Below are positions 8,458 through 15,876 of a stretch of 64,000 bases of DNA, piece by piece (the stretch's first letter is position 1; each line of letters starts with the position of its first letter). The stretch is from positions 496,001-560,000 of the forward strand of contig JBMNEH010000001.1 in assembly GCA_050948665.1 (NCBI GenBank), read 5' to 3'. A model generated the notes under the pieces. The model did no database searches. It was not told where the DNA came from and saw only the letters and a list, made by a program, of their open reading frames with translations. Origin of the DNA: JBMNEH01 sp050948665 (GTDB lineage: Bacteria; Bacillota; Clostridia; Christensenellales; UMGS416). The position numbers and the translations under genes were made by a program.

Positions 8458-10461
8458 TTAGCTTTTAGCGCCGGTCAGAGCATACTCTGCTTTCAGTTTT
8501 TTATTAGTGTTCGCAATAAGACCGATCACAACGGCTGCCATAGCAAGAACGGCAGCAAGACCGCCGGCCGCAGCGCCGATGTGAAGGACGCCGCCGGTAA
8601 CAAGAGTGCCGATGGTGTAAACAAGATATGCGACGGTGTAACCTGTGGCGAGTTGGAGTCCGACACCACCCCAAAGCCACTTGCCGCTCTTCATCTCGGC
8701 ATTCATGGCGCCGATAGCCGCAAAGCAGGGAGGCGTATAAAGGTTGAACATCAGGTAAGCGAGAGCCGCGACCTTGGTGATCGCGAAAATACCCGCAACC
8801 TCCGCACCCGCACCTTCCATAAGGGCAAACTCTTCGACATCGATGAGATTTTCAAGCCCGACGAAGGTAACGGCAAGGGTGCCGACAACGTTTTCTTTGG
8901 CAATGAGACCGGTAACCGCCGCTGCGGCAAGCTGCCAGGAGAGAACGCCGACGATCGGAACGAGCAGATAAGCGAAAGGCGATGCGATGGAAGCAAGAAT
9001 CGACTGATCGGCAGTCTCGGCAACCTGGAAGCTCCAGGTGAAAGTCTGCATCAGTTGTACCGCCAGGTTGCAAAGAAGGATAATGGTAGCGGCTTTAACA
9101 ATGAACGCCCAGCCGCGGATGCACATGGATTTGAATGCGCCCCAAAGGGAAGGAACCTTGTATTCAGGGAGCTCAATGATAAAGAAGGATTTTCTTGCTT
9201 TGTAGCCGGCAACCTTATTGACGAGAAGCGCGCCGAGGAAAATAAGCAGAATACCGGAGAGATACATCAAGGTGCTTACCCAGCCTGCATTGTCAAAGAA
9301 CGCGCCCGCAAAGAGGGCGATAATGGGGATCTTTGCGCCACAGGGCATGAAGGGGGCAAGCATGGCGGTTGCTCTTCTTTCGCGCTCGTTGCGGATGGTA
9401 CGGCTGGCCATGATACCGGGGACCGCACAACCAATAGAGATAACGAAGGGAATGACGGACTTGCCGGAGAGCCCGACCTTCTTGAAGATGGGATCCAGTA
9501 CAACGGCAACACGGGCCATATAGCCGCAGTCCTCGAGCAGGGCAATGAGGAAGTACATCACCATAATAAGCGGCAGAAATCCGACAACAGCAATCACACC
9601 GCCGATGACGCCGTCAACAAGGATGGTGGAAAGCAACGGGCTGGCATCCGCAAGGAGTTCTCCTACCCAGCCCTGGAAGCTTTCCAGCCAGCCTACAAGC
9701 AGATCGGCAACGGGAGCGCCTACCCAAACCTGGGAGATCTGAAACACCAGGAACATAACAACCGCAAAGATCGGAATACCAAGCCACTTGTTTGTAAGCA
9801 CAGCGTCGATCTTATCGCCGAAGTTTTTATCCCTGGTGAAGATCTTACGGGTCTCAACGGCATCTACAATCTGGTTTACAAATTCAAACCGTTTACGGTC
9901 AGCAGTTTCAACTACTGCCTTGTCGGTCAAATCGATGTCGCCTTGCACATAAGGAGCGTTCTGCGTTTCGTTTGCGTGAGCGACGGCGGCGTCAATCGCA
10001 GCCTTTAAGCCTTCGCCGGAGGTGGAAACGGTGTTAACAACGGGGCAGCCGAGTTTTTCAGACAAAACGTCCGTATCGATCGCGGTACCTTTCTTTACAT
10101 TGAGATCGCTTTTGTTCAGAGCAACAACAACAGGAATACCAAGTTCCAGAAGTTGTGTTGTGAAGAAGAGGCTACGGCTCAAGTTGGTGGCATCCACGAT
10201 ATTGATGATGACATCCGGATTTTCCTTCCTAACATAGGAGCTGGTGATGCTCTCTTCGGAAGTGAAGGGGGACATAGAGTAAGCGCCGGGAAGATCAACA
10301 GCAATCAGCTGTCCATCGCCCGCATACGACTTCTTAATCGGGTGTTCTCTCTTGTCCAAGGTGACACCCGCCCAGTTTCCGACCTTTTCATTACGGCCGG
10401 TCAAGGCATTGTACATTGTGGTCTTGCCTGAGTTCGGGTTGCCTGTTAAAGCGATTTTCAT
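8458..10461 (-). CDS. feoB: ferrous iron transporter FeoB
   Basis: 667 residues, the usual length. The N-terminal G domain has G1 GNPNSGKTT (residues 7-15), G3 DLPG, and G4 NKSD. The membrane part has two Gate regions with conserved Cys motifs (SIGCAVPGIMASRTI and PCGAKIPII) and the late NLYTPPCFAAIG segment. It imports Fe2+ across the cytoplasmic membrane. AAGGAGG precedes the ATG at 10461. The upstream gene is feoA; a palindrome matching the one at the feoA promoter lies 54 bases before the feoB start, so FeoB may have its own iron control. Confidence 0.96.
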   Translation of the reverse strand: MKIALTGNPNSGKTTMYNALTGRNEKVGNWAGVTLDKREHPIKKSYAGDGQLIAVDLPGAYSMSPFTSEESITSSYVRKENPDVIINIVDATNLSRSLFFTTQLLELGIPVVVALNKSDLNVKKGTAIDTDVLSEKLGCPVVNTVSTSGEGLKAAIDAAVAHANETQNAPYVQGDIDLTDKAVVETADRKRFEFVNQIVDAVETRKIFTRDKNFGDKIDAVLTNKWLGIPIFAVVMFLVFQISQVWVGAPVADLLVGWLESFQGWVGELLADASPLLSTILVDGVIGGVIAVVGFLPLIMVMYFLIALLEDCGYMARVAVVLDPIFKKVGLSGKSVIPFVISIGCAVPGIMASRTIRNERERRATAMLAPFMPCGAKIPIIALFAGAFFDNAGWVSTLMYLSGILLIFLGALLVNKVAGYKARKSFFIIELPEYKVPSLWGAFKSMCIRGWAFIVKAATIILLCNLAVQLMQTFTWSFQVAETADQSILASIASPFAYLLVPIVGVLSWQLAAAAVTGLIAKENVVGTLAVTFVGLENLIDVEEFALMEGAGAEVAGIFAITKVAALAYLMFNLYTPPCFAAIGAMNAEMKSGKWLWGGVGLQLATGYTVAYLVYTIGTLVTGGVLHIGAAAGGLAAVLAMAAVVIGLIANTNKKLKAEYALTGAKS

Positions 10462-10514
10462 TTGAATTACCTCCTTTTTGCTTTTGGTTTAAGTTGAACA
10501 GTGAACCGGACTAT

Positions 10515-10530
10515 GTTAGCAAAGGCTAAC
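10515..10530. promoter_or_regulatory. second DtxR-type box, between feoA and feoB
   Basis: GTTAGC-AAAG-GCTAAC, a perfect inverted repeat with the same half-sites and 4-base spacing as the box at 10864-10879. It lies in the feoA-feoB gap. I see no convincing -10 next to it; a minus-strand T7 run lies just upstream at about 10540-10546. Confidence 0.65.
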
Positions 10531-10571
10531 AACAAGGCTAAAAAAAGCAGTTTGCGCTTCGCCATATGGTG

Positions 10572-10796
10572 TCAAACAACAATGGCGTCAGCTAACTGCG
10601 TGTCGATATTATAGCGCCCGTCTTTAATTGAAACCGTGCAACCGCCTTTTCTGTGGGCAACAACAGTAATTGTTTCACCGACATAGCATCCAAGGGTGAA
10701 TAAAAACGAGTTCAATTCTTCGTCGCCCGTTTTGATTTGCCGGATAATGTACTCTTTTCCTTCTACAGCGTCTTTTAATGTCATACTGATTATCAC
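10572..10796 (-). CDS. feoA: FeoA, cytoplasmic SH3-like partner of FeoB
   Basis: 74 residues from the GTG at 10796. This start has AAAGGAG 6-7 bases upstream, whereas the ATG at 10784 would be 18 bases away. The product has the FeoA pattern: TLKDAVEGKEYIIRQI, turn GCYVGETITVVAHRKGGCTVSIKDGRYNIDTQLADAIVV. FeoA-type SH3 domains bind and modulate FeoB. It is the first gene of the feo transcript, with a strong promoter overlapped downstream by a DtxR-type palindrome. Confidence 0.92.
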   Translation of the reverse strand: MIISMTLKDAVEGKEYIIRQIKTGDEELNSFLFTLGCYVGETITVVAHRKGGCTVSIKDGRYNIDTQLADAIVV

Positions 10797-10863
10797 CGCG
10801 CGTCTCCTTTTGTGATTGTGACACACATATTGTATTTTGCAAATTACCAATGCGGCACAATTA

Positions 10864-10879
10864 GTTAGCTTACGCTAAC
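10864..10879. promoter_or_regulatory. DtxR-type operator at the feoA transcription start
   Basis: GTTAGC-TTAC-GCTAAC, a perfect inverted repeat resembling the core of DtxR/IdeR boxes. It lies directly downstream of the feoA -10 box, where bound repressor would block initiation. The adjacent divergent gene encodes a DtxR-family protein. Confidence 0.75.
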
Positions 10880-10886
10880 AACAATT

Positions 10887-10915
10887 ATAATACGCCTGTT
10901 TTTTGAAGTTGTCAA
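10887..10915 (-). promoter_or_regulatory. promoter of feoA-feoB operon
   Basis: Minus strand -35 TTGACA (10910-10915), 17-base spacer, -10 TATTAT (10887-10892); an overlapping TATAAT exists at 10884-10889 with a 20-base spacer. Confidence 0.8.
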
Positions 10916-10963
10916 TAGGGGGAACGCAGGTTTTTTGCTTTTGCGTCATAAAAAAATTTTCCT

Positions 10964-10992
10964 TTGATTTTTCCGCATATCTTTTGTATCAT
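10964..10992 (+). promoter_or_regulatory. probable promoter of the DtxR-family regulator
   Basis: TTGATT (10964-10969), 17-base spacer, TATCAT (10987-10992), 40 bases upstream of the start codon. Less close to consensus than its neighbours. It is divergent from the feoA promoter. Confidence 0.5.
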
Positions 10993-11032
10993 AGAGATGG
11001 CAGTTTTCATTTTGCGTCCTAAGGAGTTTATG

Positions 11033-11422
11033 ATGGGCTTAAAACCTTCCAGCGAGATGTATCTCGAAACTATTTATATTCTTACCAAATCAAAACCCTT
11101 TGTGCGTTCTATTGACATCGCGGAGCATATGAATTACTCCAGACCCAGTGTCAGCCGGGGTATCGGTATCCTCAAAAAAGCAAAATACATTGTTGTTGAT
11201 ACGGACGGATATATTTCGTTGACTGACAGGGGTCTCTTGCTGGCAGAAAAAATCTATGAAAGGCATACTGTTTTAAGCAAGATACTCATGATGCTCGGCG
11301 TCGATGAGAAAACAGCGATAGAGGATGCTTGCAAGGCAGAGCATGTGATCAGCGACAGGTCTTTCCAAGCTCTGAAAAAGCATGCGGAGGACAAACAGAG
11401 ATCTGAAAAGGATCGATCTTAA
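11033..11422 (+). CDS. DtxR-family iron-dependent repressor (short form)
   Basis: 129 residues from the second ATG (11033), 6 bases after AAGGAG; ATG at 11030 is too close. The winged helix (about 5-65) is followed by a dimerisation/metal domain; there is no SH3 domain. Aligned by eye with DtxR and MntR, the primary metal ligands are Met9, Cys100, Glu103 and His104 (ACKAEHVIS), with Glu12 and His78. Met and Cys at these places are typical of Fe-sensing DtxR, in contrast to Asp and Glu in MntR. It most likely represses the divergent feo operon through the GTTAGC-N4-GCTAAC boxes. Confidence 0.88.
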   Translation: MGLKPSSEMYLETIYILTKSKPFVRSIDIAEHMNYSRPSVSRGIGILKKAKYIVVDTDGYISLTDRGLLLAEKIYERHTVLSKILMMLGVDEKTAIEDACKAEHVISDRSFQALKKHAEDKQRSEKDRS

Positions 11423-11603
11423 ATCCGTCCGCGGTTTTATTTAATATATTATTTCAATCACCTGATATTCGATACCCGTAAAAATGTCCGCGAGAATAGC
11501 TTTTTACGACAGAAACGTACAGCTTTAGAATGACTCTTCTATCAATGTTCCGGGCTATACAGACCGGTGATCTCCGATGAACGGATATGAATCCATAATG
11601 CAC

Positions 11604-11630
11604 AAGGCCGGTTTTCACCGGCCTTTCGTT
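11604..11630 (+). terminator. inverted repeat, possible terminator between DtxR gene and aldo/keto reductase gene
   Basis: Perfect 9-bp stem AAGGCCGGT/ACCGGCCTT (11604-11612, 11617-11625) followed by TCGTT on the + strand. The DtxR gene stops 180 bases earlier and the convergent aldo/keto reductase stops at 11672. The stretch 11423-11600 between them is A/T-rich and I see no gene in it. Confidence 0.5.
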
Positions 11631-11671
11631 TGGGTCATTGGGTATTCTTACAGCTTTTCCAATTAGCGGCG

Positions 11672-12814
11672 CTATTTGCCGAAGAGTTCTTTTGCCAGCG
11701 CCATACGCTGCCGTACCTTCACACCAAAGGGGCAGCGCTCCTCGCAGGCGCCGCAATCAACACATTCCCCGGCGTGGTGGGGAAGGTCGTTGTAATGGCT
11801 CATGACGGTTTCCGGAACGGTATCGCTCCCGGCGGCCAGGTCCATATATTTTTGAATCGCCCCGATGTCCAGCCTGGCGGGACAAGGCAGGCAATGGTTG
11901 CAGTATACACACTTGCCCGCCAGGGAGACAGCCTGTCCCTCCAGGATGGAGGAAAAGTCCTTCTCCTCATCGGTGGCGGTTTCGTACCGAAGCAGTCCCT
12001 TTACCTCCTCGGGCGTTGCCGCGCCCAGCATGACGGAAGCCACCGCGGGACGGGTCAGAGCGTAATGGGCGCACTGTACCGGCGTCATCGCCCGGCCAAG
12101 GGGACTGGCGGCAGGATTCAGCAGCATGCCGCCGGCCATGGCCTTCATGACGGTTATCCCCACGCCCTTGCGGGCGCACAGGCTGTACAGCCCTTCGCGA
12201 AGAGGATTCATCCCCCGGTTCCCCTTGATTTCCCGGCGCATACCCTCTCCGAACAGGTCGTCGATCTCCATGGGGGGCAGCATATCATATACCGGGTTCA
12301 GGGAGAACAGCAGCACCTCGATCTCCCCGGACTCCACCGCCCTTGCGGCCGCCACCGGGTTGTGACTGCTCAGACCCACCGCGCGTATGACCCCCTTCTC
12401 TCTCATCTTCCGGACATAAGCCATGGTGTCGCTCTCGGCAAACCGGTCCCATTTCTCCGGGTCATCGATAAAGTGGATCATGCCTACGTCGATATACTCC
12501 CGGTTCAGCCGGGTCATCAGATCTTCAAAGGCGTTCTTACAGGCTTTATAATCCCGGCTCCGGAAATATTGCCCATCCCTCCAGGTGGATCCGATATGCC
12601 CCTGCACCATGGCATCCGTGCCCCGGATCGCCTTGCCTATGGCGCTGCGCACATTCGGTTCCGACATAAAGACCTCAAGAAAATTGATGCCGCCCTCCAA
12701 AGCGGCCTGCACGGTGGACAGGACCTGCCGCTCGGGCTTCCCCTGCAGGTGCTCGCAGCCCAGCCCGATCTCGCTGACAATAAGACCGGTGCTGCCCAAT
12801 TGACGCATGCGCAT
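11672..12814 (-). CDS. aldo/keto reductase-like protein with C-terminal 4Fe-4S domain
   Basis: 380 residues. The N-terminal 270 residues follow the aldo/keto reductase TIM barrel (MRMRQLGSTGLIVSEIGLGCEH, GVIRAVGLSSHNP, GITVMKAMAGG). The C-terminal 80 residues hold two Cys clusters, CVYCNHCLPCP and CVDCGACEERCPF, as in ferredoxin-type domains. The classical catalytic tetrad is altered: Glu47 at the Asp position, no Tyr in the following loop, His73 at the Lys position; His114 is kept. An AGGAGG precedes the ATG at 12814. The reaction is unknown; an electron-transfer reductase is possible. Confidence 0.85.
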   Translation of the reverse strand: MRMRQLGSTGLIVSEIGLGCEHLQGKPERQVLSTVQAALEGGINFLEVFMSEPNVRSAIGKAIRGTDAMVQGHIGSTWRDGQYFRSRDYKACKNAFEDLMTRLNREYIDVGMIHFIDDPEKWDRFAESDTMAYVRKMREKGVIRAVGLSSHNPVAAARAVESGEIEVLLFSLNPVYDMLPPMEIDDLFGEGMRREIKGNRGMNPLREGLYSLCARKGVGITVMKAMAGGMLLNPAASPLGRAMTPVQCAHYALTRPAVASVMLGAATPEEVKGLLRYETATDEEKDFSSILEGQAVSLAGKCVYCNHCLPCPARLDIGAIQKYMDLAAGSDTVPETVMSHYNDLPHHAGECVDCGACEERCPFGVKVRQRMALAKELFGK

Positions 12815-12843
12815 CGAGGCTTCCTCCTGTGTGTATTGAAAAT

Positions 12844-12872
12844 ATTGTAGTCGATTCCCCCTTTGCCGTCAA
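12844..12872 (-). promoter_or_regulatory. promoter of the aldo/keto reductase-like gene
   Basis: Minus strand -35 TTGACG (12867-12872), 17-base spacer, -10 TACAAT (12844-12849). Confidence 0.75.
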
Positions 12873-12914
12873 GTATGAAGTGTTGCCCGGCAGTTTTCCG
12901 CATCCGTTGGAATA

Positions 12915-12943
12915 TTGCAAAAGAAGCTGTTTTATTTTATAAT
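12915..12943 (+). promoter_or_regulatory. promoter of the 12967-15207 gene group
   Basis: TTGCAA (12915-12920), 17-base spacer, TATAAT (12938-12943), with the first start codon at 12967. Confidence 0.8.
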
Positions 12944-12966
12944 GCATACGTTCGGAGGTGACCTGA

Positions 12967-13128
12967 ATGTTTACGCTTATACGCGGCGCGGAGATCATAA
13001 GCGATACCCTGACTTCCCGGCTGATCGCCGCCGGGATACTTGCTTTGCTGGCCGGAACGGGAGCATTGCTGCTGTATTTTGAGAAAAGGAAGGCAAAAAA
13101 GAGGCAGGAAGCCGGAAAGCAGGAATAA
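12967..13128 (+). CDS. small single-pass membrane protein
   Basis: 53 residues. The ATG has GGAGGTGA five bases upstream, one of the best ribosome binding sites in the window, and a consensus promoter 24 bases further up. One hydrophobic helix (LIAAGILALLAGTGALLLYF) follows a short N-terminus; the C-terminus is highly basic (EKRKAKKRQ). It lies 12 bases before the esterase gene, so it is probably co-transcribed. I recognise no family; the topology suggests a short anchor or scaffold. Confidence 0.7.
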   Translation: MFTLIRGAEIISDTLTSRLIAAGILALLAGTGALLLYFEKRKAKKRQEAGKQE

Positions 13129-13140
13129 GGGAGGAAAGGT

Positions 13141-13884
13141 ATGCGACACATCAAGGATATTCCCTACGGGAAGGAGGAGCGGAATCTGCTGGATATCGCG
13201 CTCCCGGAAGGAGAGGGCCCTTTTCCGGCTGCGGTGTTTTTTCACGGCGGCGGGTTGACGGGCGGGGATAAGGAGGAATTGCGGGGACTGGCGGAGGAGT
13301 TCTGCGCCGCGGGCGTGGCCTTGATTTCCCCCAATTACCGGCTGTATCCCACCGCGGCCTACCCGGATTTTGTGGAAGACGCGGCGGCGGCGGTGGAATG
13401 GGCGGCGAAAGAGGCGGGAGAGCGCTTTCCTTTGCGGAAGTTTTTTATCGGCGGCTATTCGGCGGGTTGTTATTTGGCGATGATGCTGCTGCTGGATAAG
13501 CAATGGCTGGCGGCCCGGGGACTGGATCCCGATGATTTTGCCGGCTTCCTGCTGCTCAGCGGGCAGCCTACCAAGCACTTTGAAGTGCTTGCGCGGGCGG
13601 GGGAGGACTCCCGTAAAATCGTGATCGATGAGACCGCGCCCCTGTACCATGTCCGTTCTTCCGGCCCGCCGCTGCTGATCATGGTGTCGGATGAGGATAT
13701 CCCAAACCGGCTTGCCCAGAACCGGCTGCTGGAAAGCACCCTGGCGCATTACGAATACGAGAGTCCGGTGATTTTCAAGGTGATGCGGGGACCCCGGCAC
13801 GGAGATTTTTTGCATGACAACGGCGCGGGTCACAGTTGGTTCGGCGGTGAGGCGCTGCCCTTTATCGGTAAATACGGAAAATAG
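13141..13884 (+). CDS. alpha/beta-hydrolase (esterase/lipase family)
   Basis: 247 residues with the hormone-sensitive-lipase-like layout: oxyanion motif HGGG (FFHGGGLTGG), nucleophile elbow GYSAG, acidic residue in VSDEDIPNR and catalytic His in PRHGDFL. It hydrolyses small carboxylic esters or acyl groups; the substrate is unknown. No signal peptide, so cytoplasmic. GGGAGG precedes the ATG. It sits between the small membrane protein and a zinc-ribbon membrane protein, with gaps of 12 and 9 bases, so all three are probably one transcript. Confidence 0.88.
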   Translation: MRHIKDIPYGKEERNLLDIALPEGEGPFPAAVFFHGGGLTGGDKEELRGLAEEFCAAGVALISPNYRLYPTAAYPDFVEDAAAAVEWAAKEAGERFPLRKFFIGGYSAGCYLAMMLLLDKQWLAARGLDPDDFAGFLLLSGQPTKHFEVLARAGEDSRKIVIDETAPLYHVRSSGPPLLIMVSDEDIPNRLAQNRLLESTLAHYEYESPVIFKVMRGPRHGDFLHDNGAGHSWFGGEALPFIGKYGK

Positions 13885-13893
13885 GAGGCGGAT

Positions 13894-15207
13894 ATGACTT
13901 TTGCGGAGGTAAAGTGCCCATCCTGCGGGGCAAATCTGGAATGGGAACCGGAGCAGGAGAGCGGCTTTTGCAACCATTGTGGGACTAAAGTGGAGCGGGA
14001 GGTGATCCGGGTAGAGGTAAAAGCGGATCATTCCGCTGAGATCAACAACACCCTGAAGCTGGCAGAGGAGGCGTTTACCCTCCGAAAGTATCAGGAGGCC
14101 TACGATCTCTATACCCGGGTCATGCTACTGGACAGCACCCTGCCCCGCGTGATTTTCCGCCGGGCGCTGTGCACCGGGTATTTGGCGGTGGGGAGCCTCT
14201 ATGTGCAGGAGGTGGCAAAGGGTTTTTCCGATGCGGACGCGCTGCTCAAGGAGCGGTTTGACACGGTTTCCCGGCGGAGCAACGCCGGGGAGCTGGCGGT
14301 ATATGCCGCAGGACTGATCCCGCCCGTCCCCGACAAGCCCTTCAGCAGCCTTGCGCAATGCCAGGGATGGCTGGACAGGCTGGAGGCCGCCGCCTCCGTA
14401 GGGGAGGTACTGTACGACGCCTTGCCCCGGGATCTTCCGGAGGAGAAACGGAGCCTGCTGGCTGCGGAGGCAACATTGCCCGCGCTGCTGGAGAGGGAGT
14501 ATAAATACGCCGTCCAGACGGTGAGGGACGGGGATACGAAAACCGGGTATGAAAAGTGCCGCCCTTCGCCGCAGCGGCTGGAACAGGCGGCGGCGCTGGA
14601 GAAGAAGTACGCCCGGGAGAACCTTTATTATAAGATATGGGATCACCGGACCCAGACCGGAGGGGCGGACATCGCCATGGTGGAGGCGGAGACCGACGAT
14701 GTGATCCGCTTCTGCGCCGGGGATCGGGCGTTGGTCAAGAAACTCCGGAAAAGGATACAGGGCTGGAGCTGGCTGCTGACCGCGCCCTGGCTGCTGCTGT
14801 CACTGGCGCTGACGGTCATCCATCCCCTGCTGCTGCTGCTGGCAGTACCGGTGCTGGGGATACGGGCGACTTTTGTGAAGATATATACTGAGAAATACAA
14901 CTTCTGCCGGAATGAGATGAGCTGGTATGACGAGGCGGTCAAACGGGGGAAAACCGAGCCGCTGATACCCGAGATCACCGATTCCCAGGGCCGTCCCACC
15001 GGCAAACCCGTGCCGGATTTCAAAGCCGGCCGGCTGGCCGGCTGGTGGCTGATCCCCCCGGTGATGGGCCTGCTGACCGCGAAGGACATCAAAACGAAAT
15101 GGAAGAGGGTCGCGGCGTATGTTCTCTGGGCCCTTGCCCTTCTTGTCTGGATCGCGCTGATCGTGATCGCCGTGATCCGCATTGCCGATAGGGGATCCGT
15201 TGGGTAA
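13894..15207 (+). CDS. zinc-ribbon membrane protein of unknown function
   Basis: 437 residues. An N-terminal zinc ribbon has CPSC and CNHC pairs (Cys 8, 11, 26, 29). A tetratricopeptide-like helical region follows (LKLAEEAFTLRKYQEAYDLYTRVM). Two hydrophobic segments, one long hairpin-like (SWLLTAPWLLLSLALTVIHP onward) and one at the C-terminus, place it in the membrane. Between them lies a cytoplasmic loop. AGGAGG precedes the ATG, nine bases after the esterase stop. Similar proteins are common in Clostridia, but no function is established to my knowledge. Confidence 0.75.
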   Translation: MTFAEVKCPSCGANLEWEPEQESGFCNHCGTKVEREVIRVEVKADHSAEINNTLKLAEEAFTLRKYQEAYDLYTRVMLLDSTLPRVIFRRALCTGYLAVGSLYVQEVAKGFSDADALLKERFDTVSRRSNAGELAVYAAGLIPPVPDKPFSSLAQCQGWLDRLEAAASVGEVLYDALPRDLPEEKRSLLAAEATLPALLEREYKYAVQTVRDGDTKTGYEKCRPSPQRLEQAAALEKKYARENLYYKIWDHRTQTGGADIAMVEAETDDVIRFCAGDRALVKKLRKRIQGWSWLLTAPWLLLSLALTVIHPLLLLLAVPVLGIRATFVKIYTEKYNFCRNEMSWYDEAVKRGKTEPLIPEITDSQGRPTGKPVPDFKAGRLAGWWLIPPVMGLLTAKDIKTKWKRVAAYVLWALALLVWIALIVIAVIRIADRGSVG

Positions 15208-15238
15208 ACCGATGCCGTGACTCCTGCACAAGGCATAT

Positions 15239-15271
15239 AAAAAGCCGCCGGGAAATTTCCGGCGGCTTTTT
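15239..15271. terminator. bidirectional intrinsic terminator
   Basis: Perfect 13-bp stem AAAAAGCCGCCGG/CCGGCGGCTTTTT (15239-15251, 15259-15271). It has T5 on either strand, serving both the zinc-ribbon gene (+) and the methionine sulfoxide reductase gene (-). Confidence 0.88.
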
Positions 15272-15296
15272 GTCTGTTTTCGATTTCCGGCGGTTA

Positions 15297-15764
15297 TTAT
15301 TCTGTGATTTTCAACTTTTCCCAATCACAGGCGGCGGCCAACAGAGAGGCGAAAGCCTCCAGCCGGGGGATGTCCTCCGGGGTAAAACGGCCGGGGAGGG
15401 GACTGTCAATATCCAGCAGGGCGACGACCCGGCCTCCGCTCCGCAGGGGGATGACGATCTCGCTCCGGGAGGCAGGGTCACAGGCAATATGCCCGGGAAA
15501 GGCGTGAACATCCTCCACCCGCAGTGTCTCCCCACGGGCGAGAGCGGCGCCGCAGACCCCTTTGCCCCCGGCGATGCGTATACAGGCGGGCTTGCCCTGG
15601 AAGGGGCCTAGCAGCAGCCCGCCGGGGCAGGGCAGGTAAAACCCCGCCCAGTTGATGTCCCCAAGGGAAAGCCACAGCAGCGCCGCGGCGTTGGCCAAAT
15701 TGGGCAGGGGATGCCGCTCCCCCTCCGTCAGCTCCCGCAGCTGCCGCAATAAGAGTTCCTCCAC
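15297..15764 (-). CDS. msrC: free methionine-R-sulfoxide reductase (GAF domain)
   Basis: 155 residues forming a single GAF domain. The three family Cys are present: Cys61 (KPACIRI), Cys71 (GVCGAA) and Cys95 (GHIACD), within the conserved stretch before SRSEIVIPL. It reduces free L-methionine-R-sulfoxide using thioredoxin and protects against oxidative damage in the cytoplasm. Translation starts at a GTG (15764) with GGGAGG six bases upstream. The gene is divergent from dnaX, and the -35 elements of both promoters touch. Confidence 0.92.
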   Translation of the reverse strand: MEELLLRQLRELTEGERHPLPNLANAAALLWLSLGDINWAGFYLPCPGGLLLGPFQGKPACIRIAGGKGVCGAALARGETLRVEDVHAFPGHIACDPASRSEIVIPLRSGGRVVALLDIDSPLPGRFTPEDIPRLEAFASLLAAACDWEKLKITE

Positions 15765-15781
15765 AGCAAACCTCCCCCCAC

Positions 15782-15810
15782 ACTATACCCTTTCCACCAT
15801 TGAAAAACAA
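15782..15810 (-). promoter_or_regulatory. probable promoter of the methionine sulfoxide reductase gene
   Basis: Minus strand -35 TTGTTT (15805-15810), 17-base spacer, -10 TATAGT (15782-15787). It gives a leader of only about 10 bases, with the ribosome binding site at its very 5' end. Confidence 0.5.
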
Positions 15811-15828
15811 CCCCGTTTGGGGTATACT
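15800..15828 (+). promoter_or_regulatory. promoter of dnaX-ybaB-recR operon
   Basis: TTGAAA (15800-15805), 17-base spacer, TATACT (15823-15828). It overlaps head-to-head with the divergent minus-strand promoter. Confidence 0.78.
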
Positions 15829-15876
15829 GAATTCTGACGAGAACTGCGGATACTCCGTGAAAGGAAGGGGAGAGAG

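Noticed and set aside
8215..10008. 597-codon frame antisense to feoB
   Set aside because: Shadow of feoB; product rich in Asn, Lys, Gly and Asp with no domain, and it crosses the feo terminator and the Cys-rich gene.
11423..11600. Possible gene remnant in the A/T-rich gap after the DtxR gene
   Set aside because: Frames on both strands are short or lack start signals; nothing recognisable.
12937..14031. 364-codon minus-strand frame over the esterase gene
   Set aside because: Antisense shadow of the small membrane protein and the esterase, both of which have good ribosome binding sites and recognisable products.
15765..15876. Small SRP RNA gene before dnaX, as in some Firmicutes
   Set aside because: The 112-base gap is filled with two promoters and a leader; no SRP Alu or domain IV hairpin could be recognised.
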